This document shows, in pieces, positions 20,144 to 27,833 of a DNA stretch of 64,000 nucleotides. Below the pieces are notes generated by a model. That model made no database searches and had not been told where the DNA came from. It saw only the letters and a program-made list of their open reading frames with translations. The position numbers and the translations under genes were made by a program. This DNA comes from Trichomonas vaginalis G3 (Eukaryota > Parabasalia > Trichomonadida > Trichomonadidae): assembly GCF_026262505.1 (NCBI RefSeq), contig NC_067206.1, forward strand, positions 32,503,896 through 32,567,895, written 5' to 3'. Each line of letters begins with the position of its first letter. Position 1 is the stretch's first letter.

Positions 20144-20992
20144 AGTTAGTATCCCTAAGTTGCGTACTGTGGCGCTGCGCGCCTCCGTACACCACTTAGC
20201 GGTTTTGACACTTTACGAAACCGGTAACGTATATTTTACAACACAACCATAACACCAACTTAACCTTAAATATTTACAAAACCGTCTGACACATAAACAA
20301 CTTCACTAACGACTTCACTAAATAAAAATAACCTTATTTTATTTATTTTCCAACTTTTTTATTTAATTACAAAGACATGTCTGACTACATTTACTATGAC
20401 TCTTTCCCAGAACGTTTCCGTGAACTATTCAAAACTCAAGTAAAACTGAGAAACATGCATTTTAACAAAGACAGACCCATTGACGATGAAAGAAACCCTG
20501 AATATATTACAATCCCTTATGACGCAAAGTTCATTGCATACATTCCTTATGGTCGCAGAGGAACGAAAACTATTTCAACAAAGAACAAAAATTATTTCTG
20601 GAGCGATGAAGAAAATTGCCTTATCTACATAAATGCATACTTAAATAAAGTTACATATTGTACAAAAGAAGGTTGGACTGGATTTGAGCTCTACATATAC
20701 GACGACGGTGGAAACAGACGTTGTGTATACCCATACAATAATATGTACCATTGTTTTCATCAAGCATTAAACGAATACATAGTCAGTAAGGGTCTCATTC
20801 CTGCTGAGTAGAAATGTTATATTTTTGTTCTGTCATTTATATAAAAATAAACTTAAAAATTAATGATATCACCACCCTCACACGTATGAAAACATAGCAC
20901 AAAAATAAATTTAGGGTAGAAGGTTAGATCTAACCCGATTTCTAACCTCATTTCTATCCTGTTGAATTCATTGCTTTATAACTCTCTTCCTT
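20144..20992. repeat. Left terminal inverted repeat of the inner Maverick (849 bp)
   Basis: Reverse complement of 41183-42105 with a few substitutions. Contains a complete gene (20377-20811), a GC-rich hairpin near 20172 (GGCGCTGCGCGCC) and two units of an ACTTCACTAACG-type repeat near 20310. The inner limit lies in the end of the gene at 20968-21291. Confidence 0.9.
20377..20811 (+). CDS. Gene carried in the terminal repeat (left copy), 144 residues
   Basis: Starts MSDYIYYDSFPERFRELF and ends SKGLIPAE. The right terminal repeat carries the same gene at 41364-41798 with two changed residues (V to A and G to D in the middle). Both are intact. Tyr/Asn/Asp-rich, no recognised domain. Transcribed inward from the element end. 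Placement inside the replicated ends suggests either a terminal function (for instance handling of ends) or a passive duplicate; both are inference. Confidence 0.75.
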   Translation: MSDYIYYDSFPERFRELFKTQVKLRNMHFNKDRPIDDERNPEYITIPYDAKFIAYIPYGRRGTKTISTKNKNYFWSDEENCLIYINAYLNKVTYCTKEGWTGFELYIYDDGGNRRCVYPYNNMYHCFHQALNEYIVSKGLIPAE

Positions 20993-21291
20993 GGTTTCTT
21001 TTTAGTTGCTTTCTTCACGTCTGTCTCCAACTTGACTGTCTTTCTTCTTCGTCCATAATGATACCAATTACTTCCACCAGTCAATGGGTCAAATGGTCGT
21101 TCATAAGGGTTTCCATATATTCCATAAGGTCCGTATGGATAAACCGCTGGTGGAGAAGAAACATTTTCTTTAGTTCCATCGACTCTATTTAAATGCATTG
21201 TTTCACCTTTCATCTGGTCATTAAAGTCTTTTGCGTGTTTTGCAAACTCATCGTCCTTTCCTAAAGCATTTTCTGACTCAGTCGCAACCAA
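20968..21291 (-). CDS. Small basic-tailed Maverick protein
   Basis: 107 residues, starting MVATESENALGKDDEFAKHA, with a Pro/Tyr/Gly-rich centre (YPYGPYGIYGNP) and a strongly basic tail RRRKTVKLETDVKKATKKKP. The basic tail suggests DNA binding in a particle, by analogy with adenovirus core proteins; this is only an analogy. The stop lies inside the left terminal repeat. Confidence 0.55.
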   Translation of the reverse strand: MVATESENALGKDDEFAKHAKDFNDQMKGETMHLNRVDGTKENVSSPPAVYPYGPYGIYGNPYERPFDPLTGGSNWYHYGRRRKTVKLETDVKKATKKKPRKRVIKQ

Positions 21292-21306
21292 ATTGGATGC
21301 TTATTT

Positions 21307-21494
21307 ATGAGCCCTATTTTATTTAATCTTAACTTCTTTGCAACCCAGCCTCCAATCTTTCCTTTATTTGCATCTAATGTATTCGAAACCCTTCCTCCAC
21401 TCATTTATTTACTGCGTCATAAGCTCCAAGTGCTTTTGCTCCAAATGCTAATGCTTTTGTTCCCATTGCGCCTAAAGCTGCCCAAGCTACCATT
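21307..21494 (-). CDS. Two overlapping tiny ORFs with Ala/Gly-rich amphipathic start
   Basis: Reading from 21494 gives MVAWAALGAMGTKALAFGAK and stops after 30 residues. The next frame begins in the overlapping ATGA and gives MSGGRVSNTLDANKGKIGGW and on into the neighbouring reading. A one-base shift could have split a single gene of about 60 residues. The Ala/Gly-rich helix resembles the N-termini of 16176-16577 and 42129-42362 in character only. Confidence 0.35.
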
Positions 21495-21582
21495 TACACC
21501 ATATTAAAATCATCTCTCTTCAATATTATCTCATAAAAGTTCTCGTTACTGGAGAAAGTCAATGAAACATAAACATTCTCAC

Positions 21583-21608
21583 GGGCTTCGCCCTCACCGC
21601 TTTGCGGT
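21583..21608. repeat. Double-hairpin motif, copy 1 (reverse)
   Basis: GGGC-TTC-GCCC (21583-21593), two bases, then ACCGC-TTT-GCGGT (21596-21608). Read on the reverse strand: a 13-nt hairpin with 5-bp stem and 3-nt loop, GA spacer, then an 11-nt hairpin with GAA loop. Intergenic. One of six copies of the same 26-nt design in the inner Maverick. Confidence 0.8.
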
Positions 21609-21671
21609 CTATCTAACTTCTTTCTTATATCATCTATACGCTTCAAATGTCTGAACAATTGCTAACATCTT

Positions 21672-22595
21672 CTACAACAGTTTTTCATCATGAATGACCT
21701 TCAAGAACAAATCATAATATGCTATTAAAATCATCTCAATAATGAGTCCATCCTTTCCATCTTTAGGTAGCACAACATCTTTCATTGAAGAAGGTTCGAC
21801 AAGTCTTATGTTAAACTTACTGACAAAGTTTGTTATACTATAATGCTTCGGCGGCGAATACATGTAGTTTGAAAGACATAATATAGATTCTTCAGCAAAT
21901 TCACTTATACTGGATTTTATAACAATGTTCTCACGAGACCAAATACCACCAATTGACAATCTTGTAAGCAATCCTGCTGAACCTTCTACTGTAAACGTCG
22001 ATGGTAACATTCCACGAAGGTCATCTATTGACATCGTTGAGTCACTGTATTTAAATATTTTCTTAAAGCAATCGTCATTATCTAACCATGCAATAGCTTT
22101 GAAGTTTTCATTCGAATATACATCTGCTTCATTAAATGTAAAACCTGACTTCTTTGCAGAGACGACTTTAAAATCTATTGAGTTTGTTTCAAAATTATAT
22201 GCTATGGTAACTTCTGAAGGTAATGGATGCCCTTCCGCAGTCAGTTGTTCTCTCACTACCGTTTGAAGCTTTGTATTAAAAACTTTCATGTCATCTCCTG
22301 TATCTAAGTTCACATACACAGCAACAGGGAAACTATCTTGCTTCTTTGTTTCATCATTATACCTCAAAACATTAAAGTTCTTCAATAATATTGTTCTTCC
22401 TGCTGGAATACTTCGAACCTGTCTGATTTCAATAGCTTTCTCACCTCCTACATACTCTACCCAGTGTCTTGGATATTCATAAGTATACTGACTTTCTTGA
22501 ATTTTGGTTGGTTTCATCATAACATGTTCATAGTATATCTTTATACTCTTGTCAGTTAGACTCGGTGCTATGTTCTGAATATTTCTGACTTGCAT
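21672..22595 (-). CDS. Putative minor capsid/penton-family Maverick protein
   Basis: 307 residues from MQVRNIQNIAP at 22595; the frame is open to 22619 but that start would overlap the divergent ATPase start. Contains YEYPRHWVEYVGGEKAIEIR, DMKVFNTKLQTVVREQL and FKYSDSTMSIDDLRGMLP. The same order of blocks is seen in 37197-38053 and, more distantly, in 9364-10225 and 19310-20140. Polintons carry penton-like single-jelly-roll proteins; the family link here is inferred from pattern and context next to the ATPase. Intact. Confidence 0.6.
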   Translation of the reverse strand: MQVRNIQNIAPSLTDKSIKIYYEHVMMKPTKIQESQYTYEYPRHWVEYVGGEKAIEIRQVRSIPAGRTILLKNFNVLRYNDETKKQDSFPVAVYVNLDTGDDMKVFNTKLQTVVREQLTAEGHPLPSEVTIAYNFETNSIDFKVVSAKKSGFTFNEADVYSNENFKAIAWLDNDDCFKKIFKYSDSTMSIDDLRGMLPSTFTVEGSAGLLTRLSIGGIWSRENIVIKSSISEFAEESILCLSNYMYSPPKHYSITNFVSKFNIRLVEPSSMKDVVLPKDGKDGLIIEMILIAYYDLFLKVIHDEKLL

Positions 22596-22610
22596 TTTAA
22601 TGGAGATAAA

Positions 22611-23498
22611 ATGAAGCATTTAATACATGACGTAGATGAAGACATGAATGAAAGCAGTGAAAAGCTCAACAGTTCTCTCATTCTTCCTTTCAGTAAGGAC
22701 TATGAGTTCTGTTCAAATGGTGTTTATTTCTATTGTGGAAAGATGGGTTCATGTAAGACATTTAACCTCATTCGTCATATACTCATAACAGAGCGTTTAA
22801 GAAACGACTCTTACTATGACCAAATCATTATATCAGCAACTTCAGACTCTATGGATTCAACAGCGAAAACATTTATGTCAAAAGTTCAAGCCTCTGTCGT
22901 TAAAGTTCCAGACAGTGAACTCATTGAATTTCTTCAACGTTACATTCGACGTAAGAGAAAATATTATGCCATCGTTGAATTTATACAGTCAGGAATGCAA
23001 AAGACTTCTGAGGAGATGGAAAGAATTATTGACAAACACCACTTACGTCAATACTCAGGAGTTTACGATATGAAACGACTTACAAACTACATTCTGTCAA
23101 AACTTTCAAAATACCCCTTCAAAAAGTATCCTTCAAACACTCTGCTCGTTTGTGACGACTTCGCCGGAAAAGGTTTAGTGTCAAAACCAGACTCACCATT
23201 AGCTAACATCATTACTAAAGTCAGACATTACCACTTAACTGTAGCAATACTTATGCAAACATGGAGGTTTTTAGCTTTAAACATAAAACGTCTCATAACT
23301 GACTTCGTTATCTTTCAAGGTTTCTCACGTTATGATATTGAACTCATTTGGAAACAGTCAGGTATAACATTACCTTTTGAAGAAATTTGGGAAGCATATA
23401 GGTCTCTCATCTCTCCTCGTTCATACCTTGAGATTCATATCATGACTAATACCATTAAAGTCAAAAATATTCCATGGGAACGACCAACATTGTTTTAA
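22611..23498 (+). CDS. Packaging ATPase (FtsK/HerA type)
   Basis: 295 residues from MKHLIHDVDEDM; the upstream ATG at 22590 overlaps the divergent gene. The Walker A region reads CGKMGSCKT (about residues 41-48), with Cys where GxxxxGKT expects Gly. Walker B is TLLVCDDF (about 176-183). A later MQTWRFLALNIKRLITDFVI segment resembles the Gln-containing sensor strand of A32-like packaging ATPases. These enzymes drive DNA into the capsid. Start is 15 nt from the divergent start, and the stop shares TTAA with the convergent gene at 23495. Only ATPase recognised in the window. Confidence 0.88.
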   Translation: MKHLIHDVDEDMNESSEKLNSSLILPFSKDYEFCSNGVYFYCGKMGSCKTFNLIRHILITERLRNDSYYDQIIISATSDSMDSTAKTFMSKVQASVVKVPDSELIEFLQRYIRRKRKYYAIVEFIQSGMQKTSEEMERIIDKHHLRQYSGVYDMKRLTNYILSKLSKYPFKKYPSNTLLVCDDFAGKGLVSKPDSPLANIITKVRHYHLTVAILMQTWRFLALNIKRLITDFVIFQGFSRYDIELIWKQSGITLPFEEIWEAYRSLISPRSYLEIHIMTNTIKVKNIPWERPTLF

Positions 23499-23892
23499 AG
23501 TTTAACCTTCAATTGACTGATGGTAAACAAATTCCATGCATCTCTGTCGCCATTTCTGTTAATATTTTTGCTGTCATTCATATCCACTTTCCCATCCGTT
23601 AGCTTTTGAGGATATGCGTTAGAATAGCTGTTCTTAAATGAAGGCTTTTCACCTTTGAGAGCATAAACTCTATAACTTTCTGCATACTTTATGTTTGAAC
23701 CTCCTGAGCCATCATTGACATAAATTTTTATAGGCTTCCACCCTTTGTTCATGTTCCTGCTTCTTCCCTTAGCTCTTTTGTTCAGTAGTTCTACATCTTT
23801 ATACACAGCTCCTGTCTCAGTGAATTCAACAATATTTTCATTCGTTAGCTTTACATTCAAACCCTTGTCGAGTATATTGTTCATTTCATACA
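23495..23892 (-). CDS. Conserved Maverick protein, beta-rich
   Basis: The likely start is MYEMNNILDKGLNVKL at 23892 or MNNILDKG at 23883, 26 nt or more from the divergent start at 23919. Contains FTETGAVYKDVELLNKRAKG and PIKIYVNDGSGGSNIKYAESY. The shorter gene at 42744-42968 has the same blocks (YTATGVVYNDLDQ, PKIYVDDGSNGFNLVYHYSY). Both are divergent from homologous neighbours, so the pair is an ancestral unit. The C-terminal 50 residues exist only in this copy. No known domain. Confidence 0.65.
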
Positions 23893-24061
23893 TATAAAAG
23901 GTTTTTATTCTATATGAAATGAGAAGCAAATCCATCTTAGCTGGTGCCGTTAATGTTCCAATTGAACCAACATCAAATGTTGACTCACGAACGACAAACA
24001 ATATTGTCATAAAGAACTATAGTTCAGAGTGTTTGAAAGAAAAAGAACCAGATCTTAAGTC

Positions 24062-24091
24062 GGGACCTTCGGTCTTGGAGCATGGCGCCGT
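24062..24091. repeat. Double-hairpin motif, copy 2 (reverse, imperfect)
   Basis: GACC-TTC-GGTC (24064-24074), two bases, then GGAGC-ATG-GCGCC (24077-24089) with one mismatched pair. It lies within the coding region of 23919-25262. Closest to copy 3 at 25272-25297. Confidence 0.7.
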
Positions 24092-24435
24092 GAATTTAAA
24101 CTCAGCTTCAAACGCTAACGCTACATCAGATGTTAAGTTAGAGTATCCACCACTGGACCAAATTCTTTCAAGAGAAGCCAACGACAACCCTTACACAAAT
24201 GTTCAAACAAATCCTTCAGATAACGTAGACCATTACCTTCTTCAGTTATACCAAACAATTTTACTCAAAGACGATAAGAAGCTTTTGGTAAATCTTATAA
24301 GCAAGAACAAATAATTCTAACAAAGGAGGATTTAGAAAATGTTATATCACGAATAACAGGGAAACAATGTGTCATTGACTATCTCGACCCTGAAATCGAA
24401 TGCTGTGGTCAAACTCCACTATTCATGAAAATAGG

Positions 24436-24451
24436 TAACATCCGCATCATT
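24436..24451. repeat. Target-site duplication of I2, left, 16 bp
   Basis: TAACATCCGCATCATT, repeated exactly at 25139-25154. It encodes part of the NIRII block, so the interrupted gene had one copy originally. Confidence 0.85.
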
Positions 24452-25138
24452 ATCTCATACCGAAATGGCTCACCAAAAAGGTGACATTTTTGGCGCCAAT
24501 AATTTGATTTTTCTGATTCTTTCTATTTAGATATATTTATTTAACCGAAATATAACTGTACAGAATTACTATTTTCGAGATAAAATTCATATGGAAATAC
24601 TAATTCATAACGCTTTATGTTATATAAAATTTAATTTATAAAAATTTCAAAATAAATCAAATTTAACACAATGAATATAACTGCAATCGAGATTTTTGAC
24701 GATTGATTCTTACGTGAAGTTTTCCAAACTTTGAGTTAATGTCAAGACATTAATTCAAAGTTTGGAAGTCTAATAAAGGGAATTGTAGGCTATGAGGTAC
24801 TGATTATATATCAGTGCCTCATAGCCTACAATTCCCATTAGAAATGGGAGAAACTTTGTCCGCATAACTTATGATGCGGACAAAGTTTCTCCCATTTCTA
24901 CTTAGAATGAAAGGGCAAGAGGTATATATGTACACTATATATCTCTTGCCCTTTCCTTCTTACCTAAAGACTTCCAATCTTATTTTTTTTCCAATTTTTC
25001 CCCTAAATTTAAATCTTATATAATATAAATAAAATGCATAATATCAATCACAAAAATTCATGTTTATTTTTTAATTAAAATTGCCGCGCAATTTAAGGTT
25101 TTCTGTCACTTTTTTGTTAGCCATTTCGGTACGAAACA
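24452..25138. mobile_element. Non-coding hairpin-array element I2 (687 bp)
   Basis: Inserted in the gene at 23919-25262 with a perfect 16-bp target duplication. Inverted ends share TACCGAAATGGCT and, after a few bases, AAAAA and GTGAC; the outermost 7 bases do not match. No coding potential. It contains four long hairpins, three of them enclosed by GGAAGTCT / AGACTTCC, giving a cloverleaf-like fold. The plan is the same as I1 (11203-13512) without sequence similarity in the stems. It must be moved by an enzyme not seen here. Confidence 0.85.
24724..24975. repeat. Four-hairpin, cloverleaf-like array within I2
   Basis: Hairpins at 24724-24765 (arms CCAAACTTTGA...), 24778-24836 (GGGAATTGTAGGC...), 24839-24900 (TAGAAATGGGAGAAAC..., 27-bp stem) and 24909-24955 (GAAAGGGCAAGAG...). 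GGAAGTCT at 24764-24771 pairs with AGACTTCC at 24968-24975 and closes the last three into one multibranch structure. Confidence 0.88.
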
Positions 25139-25154
25139 TAACATCCGCATCATT
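25139..25154. repeat. Target-site duplication of I2, right, 16 bp
   Basis: Exact copy of 24436-24451. Confidence 0.85.
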
Positions 25155-25271
25155 GAAACACCAGGAACTACAGGAGTTGAGTTTAAGTATAAATATTCGA
25201 ATGAATATACAAAACTTTCAACAGAATATAAACTTTGCTTGAAATATGTTTTAGTAAATTAAAGCAGTCAG

Positions 25272-25297
25272 GACCTTCGGTCTTGGCGCTTTGCGCC
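25272..25297. repeat. Double-hairpin motif, copy 3 (reverse)
   Basis: GACC-TTC-GGTC (25272-25282), two bases, then GGCGC-TTT-GCGCC (25285-25297). Intergenic, between convergent stops at 25262 and 25313. Confidence 0.85.
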
Positions 25298-25312
25298 GTC
25301 AGTCAAAAAATT

Positions 25313-25555
25313 TCAAGTTAGCAATTTGTAATATCTATCCAAAACTTCTTCAACAGTAGCGAACTCATCTTCATAATGCAAACCTAATCTTATTGACTTG
25401 GTGCAGTTTTCACTAACACAATATTTTTCTGTTCTCTTGACTGACATAACTAACTCATTTGTTTCATCAAACAGCAACAACCAAAGTTCATGACCTAATA
25501 CATAACATTCATACTTTATATTTTTAGCTCTGAGTTCTCTTGTAAGCTGTTGCAT
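25313..25555 (-). CDS. Small Maverick protein, 80 residues
   Basis: Starts MQQLTRELRAKNIKYECYVL and contains LWLLLFDETNELVMS and an acidic tail. Its first codons overlap the last 40 nt of the upstream gene at 25516-26280 in another frame, so the two are probably co-transcribed. No homologue seen elsewhere in the window. No known domain. Confidence 0.55.
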   Translation of the reverse strand: MQQLTRELRAKNIKYECYVLGHELWLLLFDETNELVMSVKRTEKYCVSENCTKSIRLGLHYEDEFATVEEVLDRYYKLLT

Positions 25556-26280
25556 TTAATATTTTCTAAAAAGTCAACTTCAACAGTCATTCGCACTGGT
25601 GCCTTCAGTTCTACAGGCTCTCCTTGAAAGTCAACAAGTCTGAATTGCATGTCTTTCAAATTATGAGGACTAATGCGAACCCATTTACCTAAATGAGTTG
25701 CTATGACAGGAACGTTTGGAATGAACATTGAATTTACTTCATAACAGAAAGACTTATATTCTAGTGAACCTTTACTATTAACTCCTGAAATACCTGTGAC
25801 ATTAGCTATTTTAGACTCAATGTATAAACAATTACCATAACATACGTATGGAACAGATTTCATCTCAATCGTTTTGTCAACACTTTTCAAAGGAAATGTC
25901 ATATGGTATGCACCCAAAAGAAGTTGTACTCTATGACTCATTCTTGGTATCTTAAACTCTTTCGCATAACTGAACTTCAATGTTCCCTCAGAAGAGAGTT
26001 CGACATCTATGTTGTCAATAGTTTCTTCATTTATGAGAGTATCTATGACTCCAGCAATTTTATCTATTCTATACCCAGCTCTGTTAGGAAATGTTATAAC
26101 ACTTCTTTTGTCATCTATTTCAATCTCTATGAAATCTGTTTCATCTGTTATGACAAAAGTTGCGATAGTATTGAAGTCAACAACTCTGAAAGCAAGCGCT
26201 TCATTCTGAAGACCTAAGTTTGTTTGTAGTTTTACTGTCCCGTATTCATTCGGGTCTGTACTTTGCAAATAGAACAACAT
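25516..26280 (-). CDS. Putative penton/minor capsid protein
   Basis: Intact 254 residues, MLFYLQSTDPNEYGTVKLQT. Homologue of 51297-52139 (MMYYLQSTDPNNYGTIQFQ). Shared blocks: T.A.F...DETD, R..LLLGAYH/..LILGAYG, and near the end FRLVDFQGEPVELKAPVRMT against FTLVDFQDQPVRLLSPMFMV. The final VDFQ.xPV.L.aP...V.V pattern is typical of beta-sandwich (jelly-roll-like) virion proteins and of Polinton penton candidates. Start is 17 nt from the divergent fibre-type gene. Confidence 0.6.
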   Translation of the reverse strand: MLFYLQSTDPNEYGTVKLQTNLGLQNEALAFRVVDFNTIATFVITDETDFIEIEIDDKRSVITFPNRAGYRIDKIAGVIDTLINEETIDNIDVELSSEGTLKFSYAKEFKIPRMSHRVQLLLGAYHMTFPLKSVDKTIEMKSVPYVCYGNCLYIESKIANVTGISGVNSKGSLEYKSFCYEVNSMFIPNVPVIATHLGKWVRISPHNLKDMQFRLVDFQGEPVELKAPVRMTVEVDFLENIKCNSLQENSELKI

Positions 26281-26297
26281 TTTATTCTCATTAAAAT

Positions 26298-27833
26298 ATG
26301 ACTATTGCTGCATATGCGTATGAAACAAATGAAGCAAGAAGAGCACATGAACTAGTAAACGAAAACTCAACTTTAACCATTGAAGGCAATGATTTAGTCA
26401 TTGACGATGGAAAAACTAAAAAAGTCATTGATTTCGATACTTTTAACACGTATGACCCATTCATTACAACAAGTAAAGTTCCTATCATAAATGATGGAAC
26501 GGTGCAATATATAAATTCTACAGTAGATGCCTCATTAGTGAAAGTATTAAATGTTCTCATTGAATTGTTAAAGAGCTTTCGATTTGACGACAACATTAAA
26601 TGCCTAAAGAATTTAGTCATGAATGAGAAACAAATTCTCGGCGTTGCTGGTAGCAGTAATGATGTACACCTTATGACATTAGAATATTATAACGAACATA
26701 AAGATGAACTGAAAGGAGAGAAGGGTGACACTGGAGCTCAAGGACCACAAGGACCACAAGGAATACAAGGAATACAAGGACCTCAAGGTGAAAACGGTTT
26801 GGATGGTGAAGATGGAAAGGATGGAAAAACTGCTAAATCATGGATATGGAACCTTATAAATACTGGTTTAACAGCTGCTTCATATGGAGTTCTTCAATAC
26901 CAAATCGGAAAGATATGGACAGTACTTGGTGAAGAAGTTTTAGATGACGTTAAAAATGCTTTGAACTTCATTTCAAATGGTTCGGATACTATTAAAACTT
27001 TATCTGGTTGGATGCAAGAAACAAGGAGTCAAATAGATACTGTAAGACGTATAGCAAACAATGCACGTACGGGATTGGATACTTTACGAGAGGCACAAAA
27101 TACACTAAAGGAAGCAAATGATATTCTTGGCTCAGTATCAGACATGCATGAAGATTGGCTTAAAGGTATTGACAAATCTTTAAAAAATCACAGTCAGTCT
27201 ATTGCTGACTACAAGAAAAGTATAGATTTTTTACATAGTGCTATGGACGTACATGATGGAAGCATAAGGAACTTACTTAATGCTAACAATAACTTACCAG
27301 GAACTATTAAAGCATTTATAAAGTCCTTTGTAAAACCTGGTGCTCTAACATTTAGGTCTTTGAGAGCAAGAGCATTGAAGTCAAGAGATGCAGAAACTCC
27401 AACAGAACCTACAGAAGGAACTGAAACAACAGAAACTCCAGAAGAACCACCAAAACCAACAGCTAATGAAATATTGTTCGAATATTTTCCAAGGTACTCT
27501 GTTCTCATTGCATACATTCAAGAAATACTTAAGAAAGCAGACTTGACTTTAGGAGATGATGAAAGTTCTGTATATCTTTCGTTCCAGTTTCAAATAGCAG
27601 AACTTTTGAGACAGATATGCTTAATGTATGACAACATCTCTGATTTCACAAGATATGATGACGACCATGACCCCGAACACGGTGAAGAAGAAGTTTTACA
27701 AACATCCATTAAGACAGGAAAGGTTTTAACTCAAAGTCTCATTATTGACACCAATGATGGCGAAGTGGACGTTCTTCAAGAGCTGAAGAAAAATACTTCT
27801 TCGGGAGGTGGTGGTAGCATGAACTTGAAATAA
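26298..27833 (+). CDS. Collagen-like trimeric fibre protein
   Basis: 511 residues, MTIAAYAYETNEARRAHELV. At about residues 145-175 it has Gly-X-Y repeats (GDTGAQGPQGPQGIQGIQG), followed by GLDGEDGKDGKT, which form collagen-like triple helices in phage and virus fibres. A long coiled-coil-prone region follows (residues 200-340), then a Thr/Glu/Pro stretch and a Gly/Ser end. N-terminus homologous to 50042-51277, which lacks the Gly-X-Y region. Likely a spike or fibre stalk, by analogy. Confidence 0.8.
   Translation: MTIAAYAYETNEARRAHELVNENSTLTIEGNDLVIDDGKTKKVIDFDTFNTYDPFITTSKVPIINDGTVQYINSTVDASLVKVLNVLIELLKSFRFDDNIKCLKNLVMNEKQILGVAGSSNDVHLMTLEYYNEHKDELKGEKGDTGAQGPQGPQGIQGIQGPQGENGLDGEDGKDGKTAKSWIWNLINTGLTAASYGVLQYQIGKIWTVLGEEVLDDVKNALNFISNGSDTIKTLSGWMQETRSQIDTVRRIANNARTGLDTLREAQNTLKEANDILGSVSDMHEDWLKGIDKSLKNHSQSIADYKKSIDFLHSAMDVHDGSIRNLLNANNNLPGTIKAFIKSFVKPGALTFRSLRARALKSRDAETPTEPTEGTETTETPEEPPKPTANEILFEYFPRYSVLIAYIQEILKKADLTLGDDESSVYLSFQFQIAELLRQICLMYDNISDFTRYDDDHDPEHGEEEVLQTSIKTGKVLTQSLIIDTNDGEVDVLQELKKNTSSGGGGSMNLK

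Larger units (their letters stand above)
23919..25262 (+). pseudogene. Conserved Maverick protein split by hairpin element I2
   Basis: Starts MRSKSILAGAVNVPIEPTSN like the intact 193-residue homologue at 43004-43585. A one-base shift near 24310 moves the frame to DLENVISRITGKQCVIDYLD; the reading reaches the NIRII block at 24451, stops being homologous at the insertion and resumes at 25155 with EFKYKYSNEYTKLSTEYKLC, ending at 25262. Function unknown. It shows that I2 disrupted a gene. Confidence 0.8.
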
